A stretch of 64,000 bases of DNA from Larix kaempferi (taxonomy: Eukaryota; Streptophyta; Pinopsida; Pinales; Pinaceae): assembly GCA_027924585.1 (NCBI GenBank), contig BSBM01000442.1, positions 9,548,001 to 9,612,000 on the forward strand, in the 5' to 3' direction. Under the pieces are notes generated by a model that saw only the letters and a list, made by a program, of their open reading frames with translations, was not told where the DNA came from and did no database searches. This document shows, piece after piece, positions 44,069 through 55,297 of the stretch (positions are counted from its first letter, which is position 1; every line of letters starts with the position of its first letter). The translations under genes and the position numbers were made by a program.

Positions 44069-45660
44069 ATAATGCGTAGTGGCATTGATACAGGAAGGGA
44101 TGGAGGCACAGAAGCTTCGACCTCCAGAACGCGCGACCCTAGGCATAATCCTGGAGAGCCGGTATGGATTAGGAAAGCTCCTGGGAAAGCGTCGGGTCTG
44201 GATTTACAGAAAAATAAGGGAGCATTCGAGAAAGCGCGGGATATGTTTAGGGCACCGCCACCTGGCTCCCCCAAAACACAGTTGCGCAGTGAAGTACCGC
44301 ACAAAGAGAACATGCTAACGGCACAAGATTAGACCAACGTCATGACAGATACAGGGACTTCTGTTGCGCAGTTCTTACGCAGCTGCATGAAATTACGAAA
44401 GAGCATAGATGCTTACATGGAGTTTGAAAAGATACTAAGCCAGTATGAGCCAAATAGTGAGAAGGGGGCTGCCAATGGTGCAGTCCACAATATTAGGAGT
44501 CCTAAAAGAACAGGAAGGGAAATGAGACTCACTGCACAGATTGGGGACTATGAGATGGATGAGATCATTCTTGATCTAGGATCTGAAGTAAATTTCTTGA
44601 CCAAGTAGACATGGCATCAGATGGGTAAACCCAAGTTACAGTGGTCACCTCTACAGTTGAGGATGGCTAATCAAGGGATAGTTATACCCTTGGGAAAATT
44701 ACCCAACACCATTGTTGACATTGATGGAGTGCGTAGCTATGCCGATTTTGAAGTAATTGAAATAGTGGATGACAACCATCCTTATCCAGCACTGCTGGGT
44801 ATCGATTGGGAAATGACAAATTCTTCCATTATTGATTTAAAGACCATGAAAATGATATTGGAAGGCAATGATATCAGGGTCATCGTGCCATTAGACCCTT
44901 CGCAGGGCGAGCGGTATGTTGAACCGATTCAAGAGGAATCCAGAGCTCAAGACTTGGACCGTATCTACAAGATGACAACCAATACTGCAGACTATATTAA
45001 TCCAACTGTGGATGGCACACTCAGTTGGCGCTGTGATAGTTCTTGCATTTCAGATTCTGATGCAGGACTAGAAAACTGGCAAAGCAGATTACACGAAGTA
45101 TCCGCTAGGAAATGCGTGCGGATCATGAAGTCACTCCGCTGGATTGGGAAAGAGGTAACTCCAATCCCTACCTTTGATGGTTTATCTAATGTTTATTGTT
45201 TCATCAAAGAATATACTGTACCAGTTCCGGATGAATACCGTGTCTCAGCTATAGACATGGCACTGCGCAACATAACTGCTAGATGGTGGGTTGCACATAA
45301 GAAGACACTAACAACATGGGATCAGTGTAGAATTAAGATGCAAATAAGGTTTGATGATAAGGTTACCCTATCCTTTAAGAAATATAATGGACAGATGGAT
45401 CCAAGCGAGCATATTCGGGTCTGTTAAGAAGCATGGAGGGAAAGACCACAAACATAATGGGTACATCTGTTTGTGCACACGTTAGAAGAACCGATTCCGA
45501 AGAAGTGGTACCTAGACCTGGAATTGCGCAGAGGCATAGTAGACTGGTCGGGCCTAACTGCGACCTTCCAGTAGGATTTCAGCTTCGAAGATGAGAATCC
45601 AAGTGTTAATGACACGCTGCAGGTCATTAAGAAAAAAATATTCAGTCCATATTGTACACA
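44069..45660 (+). pseudogene. Gyp-B gag end, protease and gag-like domain
   Basis: Gag resumes after Gyp-C. Protease reads IGDYEMDEIILDLGSEVNFL (D-L-G-S active site) with HPYPALLGIDWEMTNSSII. A TAG at 44606-44608 is shared with Gyp-A. Next comes a gag-like domain: TPIPTFDGLSNVYCFIKEYT, ARWWVAHKKTLTTWDQCRIK, KYNGQMDPSEHIRVC, then WVHLFVHTLEEPIPKKWYLD. TAA at 45424, TAG at 45572-45574 (shared with Gyp-A) and another stop interrupt it. The frame from 44621 to 45427 is open for 268 codons. Confidence 0.85.
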
Positions 45661-45667
45661 AGGGAAC

Positions 45668-46985
45668 ATGACACTAGAAGAATTCTTTGGCGCAGACAGC
45701 ATACCTACACACCTACAACCTGAATGGGAGGAGCATCTAGAGCATGCTCTTGATTGTTATCACATCGATGGAGAAACCAAGGATACAGTAGATAGTGATG
45801 AGGAGGACCCGCGCAATATACGGATACCTGAGTCAGAAGGATCGCGCTAGATAGAAGGACCTCTACTGGAAATTCCAGATATGAGTGGACCGGTGAAAAC
45901 AAGGAAAGTGAACATTGACACCAGTGAAGAGCCAAAGTTCTCAGCAATCAGATATTATTGGGATGAAGACATAGTTGAGGAAGTCGCGGGTATATTACAG
46001 GAATATAAAGAACTATTCCCGACCAAGTTCACAAAGATGAAAGGAATTTTGGGAGACTTATGAGTAATGAAAATTCCTCTTAAGTTGGGCGCGAAGCCTG
46101 TGAAACAAAGACCATACAGACTGAACCCGTGCTATAAAGAACGAGTTAAGGCAGAACTCGATAAGATGCTCGATGCAGGCGTCATTGAGCCAGTCGACGA
46201 ATCTGAATGGATAAGCCTGATGGTTATCCAGGACAAGAAAACAAAGGGTAGGATCATAATTTGTGTGGATCTCAGAAAACTGAACGATGCTTCAATGCAT
46301 GACCCATTCCCTACACCTTTTACAGATGAAGTGCTATATAATGTTGGAGGGAATGGGGCCTATTCATTTACTGATGGATTCTCTGGTTACCATCATATTA
46401 GGATTGATCGCACGGATAGGCACAAGACGACTTTTGCTACAGAATGGGGGTCATTCCAATACACAGTTATGCCCTTTGGTCTGAAGAATGCACCCGCAAT
46501 ATTCTCTAGAGTGGTTGTCGCAGCATTTAAGGATTTTATACATAAGTTTTTAGAGGTTTACTTTGATGATTGGACCATTTTCTACCTATTGAAGAACCAT
46601 GCCACAAACCTTAGGATGATGCTGGAAAAGTGTATACAACACCAAATTTCACTAAATTTGAAGAAGTGTGTTTTCTGTGTTCCCTATGGAGTCTTGTTTG
46701 GACACATTGTATGCAAACAGGGCTTGATGGTAGATCCTACTAAGATCGCAGTCATTGTAAACTTGCCTACACCCAATTCAGTTAAGCAATTGTGCACTAG
46801 ACTGGGGCATACCGTTTACTATAGGAAATTCATAAAAGGGTATGCGCAGATAACCGCAACTATGGAAAAGTTGCTAAAGAAGGATGCACCATTCATGTGG
46901 AATCAGGATTGCAAGAAAGGCTTCAACACATTGAAGGAGAAAATGGTCACTGTGCCAATCCTAGTTTTTCCCGGACTGGGAGAAG
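45668..46985 (+). pseudogene. Gyp-B reverse transcriptase
   Basis: Acidic linker, then KQRPYRLNPCYKERVKAELD, CVDLRKLNDASMHDPFPTPF, TDGFSGYHHIRID, MPFGLKNAPAIFSRVV and catalytic LEVYFDDWTIF (about 46555). Open for 323 codons from 46067. One extra C near 46970 shifts the frame just before RNase H. Stops lie upstream at 45848 and 46060. Confidence 0.92.
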
Positions 46986-47430
46986 CCTTTTCACGTCCAT
47001 GTGGACTCCTCATGCATAGCATTGGGAATTGTTCTTGATCAACTGGGAGAGGGAGGTATTGATCATCCCATTGCCTTTTCCAGTAGGAAGGTATCATCTG
47101 CTGAGAAGAACTATACTACTACTGAAAGAGAAGGACTCGCAATGGTATATGCACTGCAGAAGTTCAGGCACTACTTGCTTGGTACGCACTTCTCCATGTT
47201 CACTAACCATTTTGCCTTGAAATACCTTGTTAATAAGCCAGTGTTAGGGAGGCGCATATGCAGATGGTTACTACTCTTTCAGGAGTACGATTTTTAGATT
47301 GTTGTTAAGCCAGGCAGATTGAATTTGGGACCAGATCATTTGTCAAGAATCGAGTCAGGAGAAGAGCCTACGAATTTGGAGGACAATCTGCCTGATGCGT
47401 AGTTGTTCGCCATACAAGTTGTAGATGAAT
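46986..47430 (+). pseudogene. Gyp-B RNase H, catalytic Asp changed
   Basis: VDSSCIALGIVL, NYTTTEREGLAMVYALQKF and SMFTNHFALKYLVNK: the last motif has N where Gyp-A has the catalytic D (FTDH). LNLGPDHLSRIE follows after a TAG near 47296. Confidence 0.85.
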
Positions 47431-47510
47431 ACTATCAGGACATCATTGATTTTCTTACCACTGGATTTGCACCCACAGAGTTCACTACATAGCAGAAGAA
47501 GAAACTGGTA

Positions 47511-47823
47511 GTGCGCGCAATAGACTTCACTATAATTGCAGGTAAGCTATACAAACTGGGACCGGATGAAGTACTGCGCGGATGTGTGCTAAAGAATCAG
47601 AAACCATTTATACTAGTTGATGTGCACTCAGGAATTGTAGGAAGAGATACTGCGCAGAATATATTGCGCACAGGGCTATGGTGGCCTACAAATCATAAAG
47701 ATTCGAAAGAACACTACCATAATTGCGATGTCTGTCAGAGGACAGGGAAGCCATCACGCAGAGATGAAATGCCATTAAATCCACAGCTGACATTGTAGGC
47801 CTTTGAGAAGTGGGCCATTGATT
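47511..47823 (+). pseudogene. Gyp-B integrase, 5' part
   Basis: Zinc-binding region GLWWPTNHKDSKEHYHNCDV and CQRTGK, up to FEKWAID, where LTR-E enters. Continues at 50851. Confidence 0.88.
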
Positions 47824-48575
47824 TGTTAGGATATTCCTATACTCCATCCTAGTCCCACCAGTATTTTGATCATTTACATTTTCAGTCATGCATGCACCTT
47901 TAGGTTTTGCATGCATCCGAGTCATCAGTCCAGCACCTAGCCCTCAGTTAGCCAGCCCCCAGGAGCTTCTCACTTTTTAGTTTTAGCCCTCCAGTTGCTT
48001 AGTGCGCCCTTCTTCCTTGATTTTAGGGAGAAACTCACCCTTCTTCACCTACCAGTCCAGTTGTCACTCAGTCACACTCAGTTACAGTTATTTACAGTCA
48101 GTTGCACTCAGTTGCACTCAGTTACACTCAGTTACACTCAGTTACACTTAGTTACATTGAGTTACACTTAGTTACACCTACCAGAGTTAGTTTGACTGAT
48201 GGTTGACAGTTACTTGAGCATTGATGACTCCACTGATGATGATGAAGACTTCTAGTTGTGCTCCGATGATTATGAGGACACCTAGTTGTGCTTCGATGAC
48301 ACTCTATTGATCTTATGATCACTCTGAGAGGCTAATTCGAATTGCCACCTTAGGCATTCGAATCCTCTCTACCATTGTACTATTTATTTGTCCATATTGT
48401 GATTAATTAACTACTGTGTGTGAAGTATTATTGCTTCTATCTGCGTTCTACTGTACCATATTATTCTATTGCTCATTATACTGTATTGTTCACTCTTCTT
48501 CTATTTTCCTGCTTAATCATAATTACTCTTGTGAGGTACACATCATCTCTTAGATCTGTTGTGAGGATTTTCACA
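47824..48575 (+). repeat. LTR-E 5' LTR
   Basis: Contains a 10-bp minisatellite GTTACACT(C/T)A at about 48050-48180 and an inverted repeat ATTCGAATTGCC / GGCATTCGAAT at 48335-48363. Confidence 0.93.
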
Positions 48576-48587
48576 TGGTATCAGAGC
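48576..48587 (+). promoter_or_regulatory. LTR-E primer-binding site
   Basis: TGGTATCAGAGC directly after the LTR, complementary to initiator tRNA-Met as in copia elements. Confidence 0.95.
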
Positions 48588-48739
48588 ATGTTGAGAGTAT
48601 TGTTTATCTTCATTCTTGAGAGTTTTTTTCAGGTTATTATCCAGATTTCGAGTGCAGCAATTGCAGCAGTTTCTGCATTTTTGCAGCAGTAGCAGTTGCA
48701 GTTATTCTATATTGTTTTTGCAGGTCTTCTACAGCTTCA

Positions 48740-49867
48740 ATGTATCCCGAATTAGAAGAAATCACTCATCTTTCTCTATTCAACTATGATGAATGGAAAC
48801 CAAAAATAATAGCATATTTAAAGAGCCATGATCTCTTTGATTGTTATTTTGAAAGAGAGTTCGAATCCTCTGATGAGAAGATTGACTGGTTGAATAAAGG
48901 TGACATGCACATTGGAAGAATGAAGCTTACTATGCTGGATTACATATTGCTCCCAATTATTATTGATATTGAAACTCCAAAAGAGCTATGGGCTCACCTG
49001 GAGGAAAAATTTGGCAGAAAGAATGAAGGATTTGCTCCAAACCCCTTCAAAAGCAAGCAAAGTGATGCATTCGCTGCTCTTGATGGTCTCTCAGATCATG
49101 AACCAGTATCATCTCATATTGAAGTTGTTGACAAAGAACTTGCAAATTCTCCACTCATGCTCAAACTTTCTTCTCTTTCTGTGCCAGCTCACACTCTAGA
49201 TATTGCAAAAGGTCCTAAATCCTTTCTTACACTAGAGTCTGTTGGTTTGCATCATGATCACATGATTATTTCAGAGGTCAAAACAGCTTTTGAAGTTAAT
49301 GCATTCGCTCATCTCCAGCTATCTCCTCTTTTATACTACTATATGATCATAATTCCATGCTTTCAGAAGGTCATTAAAGAATATGGCCGTTGCGATTCAC
49401 TTGGGATGATTTCTCATGCATGTACTAGTTTTGATCTCACCTCTCATGGTTCAAAGGAGATCTCAAGAAACCATGATTCAAGTCTTGGATCTAATTTGGA
49501 TTCTAAGCAATTACTTCTTGGGATAATTTCTCATGTATATGATAGTTTTGATCTCATCCCTGCTGGTTCAAAGGAGATCTCAAGAAACTGTTTTTTAAGT
49601 CTTAAATCTGATTTTGATTTCAAGCAAACATGTAATAGTAATTTTTGGCATAATCTCACCCATGGTGGTTCGAAGGAGAAGACAAAAGACTATATGCACT
49701 TTCACAGATTTGATCCTACCTTAGCTGATTCGAATCACAGGTTCAAGGATCATTCTCATACTGTTGGATTTGTTCTCATCACATTCAATCTGAAGAGCAA
49801 GTACAAGCACATGCTTTTTGAGCATGATCCACTTCTTCCCAAGAAGAAGATACCTCTAGACATATGA
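48740..49867 (+). CDS. LTR-E ORF: gag-like N-terminus with unknown repeat-bearing C-terminus, 375 aa
   Basis: The only ORF of the element, uninterrupted from ATG (MYPELEEITHLSLFNYDEWK) to TGA. Residues about 1-95 resemble copia gag (UBN2-type: YDEWKPKIIAYLKSHDLFD, LLPIIIDIETPKELWAHLEE). No zinc knuckle follows. Residues about 210-330 hold two good repeats and one partial of ~45 residues around ISHxxxSFDLxxxGSKEISR, the third ending in HGGSKEKTKDYMHFHRFDP. The C-terminus is basic (KSKYKHMLF, LLPKKKIPLDI). No protease, RT or transmembrane pattern is evident. It could be a packaging protein or a captured host segment fused to gag. Confidence 0.85.
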   Translation: MYPELEEITHLSLFNYDEWKPKIIAYLKSHDLFDCYFEREFESSDEKIDWLNKGDMHIGRMKLTMLDYILLPIIIDIETPKELWAHLEEKFGRKNEGFAPNPFKSKQSDAFAALDGLSDHEPVSSHIEVVDKELANSPLMLKLSSLSVPAHTLDIAKGPKSFLTLESVGLHHDHMIISEVKTAFEVNAFAHLQLSPLLYYYMIIIPCFQKVIKEYGRCDSLGMISHACTSFDLTSHGSKEISRNHDSSLGSNLDSKQLLLGIISHVYDSFDLIPAGSKEISRNCFLSLKSDFDFKQTCNSNFWHNLTHGGSKEKTKDYMHFHRFDPTLADSNHRFKDHSHTVGFVLITFNLKSKYKHMLFEHDPLLPKKKIPLDI

Positions 49868-50040
49868 CCAAGCATCACACATGATTGAGTTTGGAGCATT
49901 TATTTTTATGTGTGCCTTACAATCTATTTTTTTGAGGAGGGGGTATGTTTCCCATGAAATTTTCCCACTTGCTTGGTTTATTGATTGTTATTATTCATTG
50001 TATTGGGTGACCTTTGGTCTTAGTTACCAAGGCCCAGGAT

Positions 50041-50055
50041 GGATTAAGGGGGGGG
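50041..50055 (+). promoter_or_regulatory. LTR-E polypurine tract
   Basis: GGATTAAGGGGGGGG immediately before the 3' LTR. Confidence 0.85.
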
Positions 50056-50845
50056 TGTTAGGATATTCCTATACTCCATCCTAGTCCCACCAGTATTTTG
50101 ATCATTTACATTTTCAGTCATGCATGCACCTTTAGGGTTTGCATGCATTCTAGGGTTTGCATGCATCCTAGTCATCAGTCTAGCACCTAGCCCTCAGTTA
50201 GCCAACCCCCAGGAGCTTCTCACTATTCAGTTTTATCCCTCCAGTTTCTTAATGCGCCCTTCTTCCTTGATTTTAGGAAGCAACTCACCCTTCTTCACCT
50301 ACCAGTCCAGTTGTCACTCAGTCACACTCAGTTACAGTTAGTTACAGTCAATTACAGTCAGTTGCACTCAGTTGCACTTAGTTACACTCAGTTACACTTA
50401 GTTACACTCAGTTACACTTAGTTACATTGAGTTACACTTAGTTACACCTACTAGAGTTATTTTGACTGATGGTTGACAGTTACTTGAGCATTGATGACTC
50501 CACTGATGATGACAAAGACTTCTAGTTGTGCTCCGATGATCATGAGGACACCTAGTTTTGCTCCGATGACACTCTATTGATCTTATGATCACTCTGAGAG
50601 GCTAATTCGAATTGCCACCTTAGGCATTCGAATCCTATCTACCATTGTACTATTTATTTGTCCATATTGTGATTAATTAACTAGTGTGTGTGAAGTATTA
50701 TTGCTTCTATCTGAGTTCTACTGTACCATATTATTCTGTTGCTCATTATACTGTATTGTTCACTCTTCTTCTATTTTCCTGCTTAATCATAATTACTCTT
50801 GTGAGGTACACATCATCTCTTAGATATGCTGTGAGTATTTTCACA
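50056..50845 (+). repeat. LTR-E 3' LTR
   Basis: 38 bp longer than the 5' copy because of an extra ~18-bp AGGGTTTGCATGCAT-type duplication near 50140 and extra 10-bp minisatellite units. Otherwise very similar, with scattered transitions. Confidence 0.93.
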
Positions 50846-50850
50846 TGATT

Positions 50851-51716
50851 TTGTGGGTCCTATTAACCCACGAGGAAAAAGAACTGGTGCGAGGTATATC
50901 ATTACTGCTACCGATTACCTCACCAGATGGGCAGAAGCAAAGGCAGTCAAAGACTGTAGCGCAGCTACAGCTGCAGAGTTTATATATGGGAATATCCTTA
51001 CAAGGTTTGGATGCCCGAAGATACTGATGAGTGATCAAGGCACTCATTTTCTGAATAAGACCATTGAGGCTTTGACCGAAGAGTTTTACATTCATCATCA
51101 GCACAGCACACCTTATCATCCACAGGAGAATGGTACCATTGAAGCATTTAACAAAGTGTTGGAGAATGTGCTAACCAATATATGCAATGTCAATCGGGAT
51201 GATTGGGACCTGCGCATTCCATCTGTGCTATGGGCATACAGGACTACCTGCAAGAAGCTAACTGGCCATACTCCCTACAGGTTGGACTATTGCCAAGAAG
51301 CAATAATGCCGATGGAGTACATTGTTCCCAGCTTGAGAATCGCAGTGTTTACAGGCATGGTAGATCACGTAGCACTTGAATAAAGACTCCTACACTTGGT
51401 TGGGTTAGAGGAAGATTGCTTCATCGCAGGATTCCACCAGCAAGTCCAAAAAGAGCGCAAAAAATCATGGCATGATCACCACATCAAGAACAAGATCTTT
51501 CAAGTAGGTGATCTAGTCCTCTTGTATGATAGAAAATTCATGAAATTTCCTGGAAAATTTAAGATGGATTGGCTTGGCCCATATACTATAATGCATGTTA
51601 CTAACGGTGGCGCAGTCCAGTTAGCTACATTAGCCGGAGATACCTTACCAAGTTTGATAAATGGTAGCAGACTAAATCTTTACTATGATAGTCTGGCTGC
51701 GCACGGTTCCGGATGA
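50851..51716 (+). pseudogene. Gyp-B integrase, 3' part
   Basis: [20 protein letters not shown] continues the core. [10 protein letters not shown] (D) and [13 protein letters not shown] (E) are intact, then VGDLVLLYDRKFMKFPGKFK and LGPYTIMHVTNGG. One TAA after HVALE (51381). It ends at TGA 51714. Same frame as the 5' part once LTR-E and one TGATT are removed. Confidence 0.9.
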
Positions 51717-52401
51717 GTCGGGGAAGTTTATTGCACAACACTGCTAAAGTTGCGTGCAAAAAAAAAGAAAAAAAAAAGAGAAGAGCAGCTGCGCAGAGCA
51801 AGCCAAGATACTCATTGCACAAAAAGATAGGATGACAGTCGTGCAGAAGATGACACCCAATGCGCGTCCCGTAGAAAACATCCTCCTAGACCGCGAGCAC
51901 ATCATGACGGAAACCGTTACCATGACATCTGTCGGTCGGTTAGTGGGTCGTTAACCAAATTGGTGGCACTAGGGCAATTCACAATTTAAAAATAGATGTG
52001 ACATATTGGAACCTATTAAAGACGGAAGTGACCAGTTCATACCGAAATCTAGCTAGTAGGCTAAACCATTAACGCGGATTCGATGGAGCTGACAAGCTGG
52101 CCTGCCAGGAAACCTTTTCGCATTTAAGGCAACAACCTTCGCATCGTGAGAAGGATCGGATGATAGCGCCAAGATAATATGCACAAATTGGTAATAAATA
52201 GGGATTTTAAGGCCTTAGAAACCACGGAAGGCCATGTAGCAGGCTAGCATCGGTTATAAATAGACCTCGCTTGGCCACTTAGCCATTTTGATGAAGTGTT
52301 TGAACTGGACAAGATCCGAGTGACCAGAGCATCATATAAGTGAACCATTTGAGTTAGAAGATATCTCTTGGATATTTGAGCAAGCAGGAATTCCAGTAAC
52401 A
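51717..52401 (+). other. Gyp-B spacer between integrase and third gene
   Basis: About 685 bp. Poly-A runs near 51757-51780 and no convincing ORF. Confidence 0.4.
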
Positions 52402-55297
52402 ATGATGGCGATGAAACTCGGTCCATCTAGAAGTTTAGCACGACAGGCTGTCGGAAGCAGCAAGGGCAAAGAAATAGCTTCAGAGCAGGGGGCCCTGAAG
52501 TGCCATTACAGCAAACAGCCTCGGCTCAAGTCTTATTGTTTTATCCTGTGCCAGACTACATTCCCCCAAGGAAGCTTGATGCCCCACCAGTCAACATAGA
52601 AAAGAACTTCAAATACGAAATTTGGCTACCCACCATCTCTACTAGGGTGAAGATTGAGGAAAATTTGATGGGTGGTGTACCAGGCTGCAAACTAGATGAT
52701 CAAGACTTACTGGAGAATATGCTGGTAACACTGAAAAATTACCCATAGTTTAGACTAGATGCCTATATCAATTGGGTCAAGGATGCAGAAACCGACACCG
52801 GTAGGCTGGAAATTCAAGAATGGCTAAGGGCCATATGGCCATTAGGCTTATTAAACTTATTACAAATGCCGCACTTCACTAAAAGTGCTAAGTTTTCCAC
52901 CGTAGTGCGCACACTTCTCACTTGCGTGCATGAAGGATTCATGTGGTTGGACACCTGCATCGATATCAGTATCGACCTGGTCCATCAAATCGCTGGACTA
53001 AACAAGCACGGAGAGGGCCCTGCTAACCTCATTATAAAGAAGGCACATGATAAAGTCCTTGGCGCCAAAATAGAAAAAGAGTTCGGCGTAGCGCGCAAGG
53101 GACAGGGGTTCCCAACGGTCGACATTAATGACTGCGCTACACAGTTTACGACCCAGTTACTTGCAGGAAATTTGTTGCACAAATGTAGACCACCTGAATA
53201 CCCGCGGTCACAATCAGGGCAGCCTCTAATGTATTGCGCAGGAATTCCTACAATTGGTGCAAGTTCTTACTGAACGAGTTTCTGGCAAATGTTCAAGATA
53301 CCCAAGACGATGGAACACCATTCCATTTTAGTTGGATACTAGTGTTGATAGCCCTTGTAGGATGGAAGGAGCCATAGAATTACCAGGGAGCTGCCACTTT
53401 AGCTGGACAAGGCCAAGGAACGTGCTTTGTCAATCTATGGGAAAGCCCAAAGGAGTCTAGGCAATGCCAAATGGCTGAAGTGTTTTATGTTTACTATCAC
53501 CAGTTGTGCGAAGCAATTATGACAACACCGCACATTTCCAAACCACTAGCTGATGAATATACCTGCATCATGAGGTTTCAAGTGAAAAGGCACCAAACAT
53601 TCATTCATCCAAGAGGTGACATAACAGAGCATGATTTATGGTATCCAGGATTTATCGACTGGATAAGGAGGTGATCGAGGGAATTATGGAGCGATGGGAG
53701 CCCAAATGGAAATTCCCAAGTTCACGCGATGATGCATTAGACTACGAGGAGAACATAGAACCTCTTCAGGAGAAGATTGATGTAAAAGACACCGATGAAA
53801 AAGATACTGAAACAGATCAGGAAGACAGGGGAGAAACACCAACGAAGAAGGGAAAGAAGGGAGGACTACCAGATGGAACACCGATTGAGGAACAAAAGGT
53901 TGACATGCAAACCCAAAATACAGCCACATCAGTAGGAAAGACAAAGGCCACTGACGGCCCCTCACAATCACAAAGCCGATGCACAAAGAGGAAGGCTGAA
54001 AAACCTGAGTACGGGCCACAACTACATCCAGATGATTGCGAGACCATTGCAACCAAGGTTTAGGAGGTATGGGAAGAGACTCACGCTGAGAAAGAGGCTA
54101 AGCAAGAGCAACTACAATTGACCATAATCCAAGTTGTGGAGGAGTTCAAGACATTGGTAGCCCATATGGGATTGGGGAAGTCAGGTTCAGGTATTAATGG
54201 GAAGTCAGGAGGACCAACTACGCAAAGAAGACTGCCTGTTACTGGAAGTAAGTATCCGTGCGTCTTGAACCTTGAATCGGGCTACCTGATCTATCCGAAT
54301 GAAATGGTTAAGGAAGCATTAAAGACTGGGCGCCTTGACCTAAATATTGGGGCCCTGCCCCTGGAGGACCTGAACGAGATGCACATTAGAGTTGTAGAAG
54401 AAACTCATGAGAGAGGCCTCGCCTCATATGATAAGTGTGCATAGTTAACTGAAGGCATAAATCTGTTAAGGTAGGAAGCAGATAACACCAAGCAAGAATT
54501 GAGTGCAGCCAACGAAAAGGGCCAGAAGCTGAAGGAAACCATTTGAGTTGTGTGTGCAAACATTGAAGAATGTGAGGAAGAAGATGATATGGAGGAAAAA
54601 ATAAAGAAAATTGGGGCCAAGGTAGAGTCCCTTACCTTTGAGAAAATAGAAATGGAAGCCTCTTATAAAGGGAAAATCGCAGAGATGGAGGCTAGGCACC
54701 CTATCATTCCACCAGATCAGTGCCCAACTCCAGCTAAGGACATCAAGGAAACCTTGGATGGCATTTTGGTGGAAGTGACGAAATGCCAAGACTTACTTGA
54801 GCGCATAACTACAGTGGTAACTGGGTTGAGTGAGGATCCTATGCTGTAGCAGGTAAGGGTAGAAGTTGAACAGAAGCAACAGCAGGTAAAGGATGCAAGT
54901 ATACATATGAGGAATGGGCCGACCAGAGAGAAAGTGCAAAGATTTAATTAGTTCAAGGACCTGCAGAAAGAATTGGCAACACTGAGGGAGAAAGAGGCTG
55001 CCACATCGGACAGGCTACAGCCTATTGAGAAAGAAGGCCTCGAATTAATGCAGCAATTCGACGCAAAGTTTGTAGAAATTCATACGACAGAAGGAACCAT
55101 GCAGGAACAAGTGGCTCAAGAGAAGGTCTCACACGCTACCCTAGAGACGCTTCAAGGGTTTGAACAGAAAGCCAAGGACATAGTTGCGGAGTTAGCAGGA
55201 ACTCTACAAAGCTTTACACTAAAGCTTGGGACGATGGAAGATGCGGCACCAGGCTCTGCAAGTGGAAGTGGCTCGGGACGAGCCACAGGTGAGTGTT
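52402..55297 (+). pseudogene. Gyp-B third gene (post-pol ORF), coiled-coil protein
   Basis: Homologue of the Gyp-A third gene. Early part: PVPDYIPPRKLDAPPVNIEK, EIWLPTISTR. Core: VRTLLTCVHEGFMWLDTCID and DLVHQIAGLNKHGEGP (about 52975-53020), then YYHQLCEAIMTTPHISKPLA. Middle: acidic/Lys-rich, and YPCVLNLESGYLIYPNEMVK. The C-terminus (54480-55290) is heptad-like coiled coil ending in a Gly/Ser run (SASGSGSGRA). At least three frameshifts and several stops. No membrane segment is seen. The stop falls in the first bases of the 3' LTR. Confidence 0.72.
55268..55286 (+). promoter_or_regulatory. perfect hairpin next to the Gyp-B 3' LTR
   Basis: GTGGCTCG, loop GGA, CGAGCCAC; the same 8-bp stem as in Gyp-A with a shorter loop, seven bases before the LTR. 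It also lies within the last codons of the third gene. Confidence 0.78.

Larger units (their letters stand above)
47824..50845 (+). mobile_element. LTR-E: 3-kb non-autonomous LTR retrotransposon
   Basis: LTRs 47824-48575 (752 bp) and 50056-50845 (790 bp) both start TGTTAGGATATTCC and end GTATTTTCACA or GGATTTTCACA. TGATT target copies at 47819-47823 and 50846-50850 match exactly. It has a tRNA-iMet primer site, a G-rich polypurine tract and one ORF. No protease, RT or integrase, so it must borrow enzymes from a copia-type partner. Confidence 0.95.
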
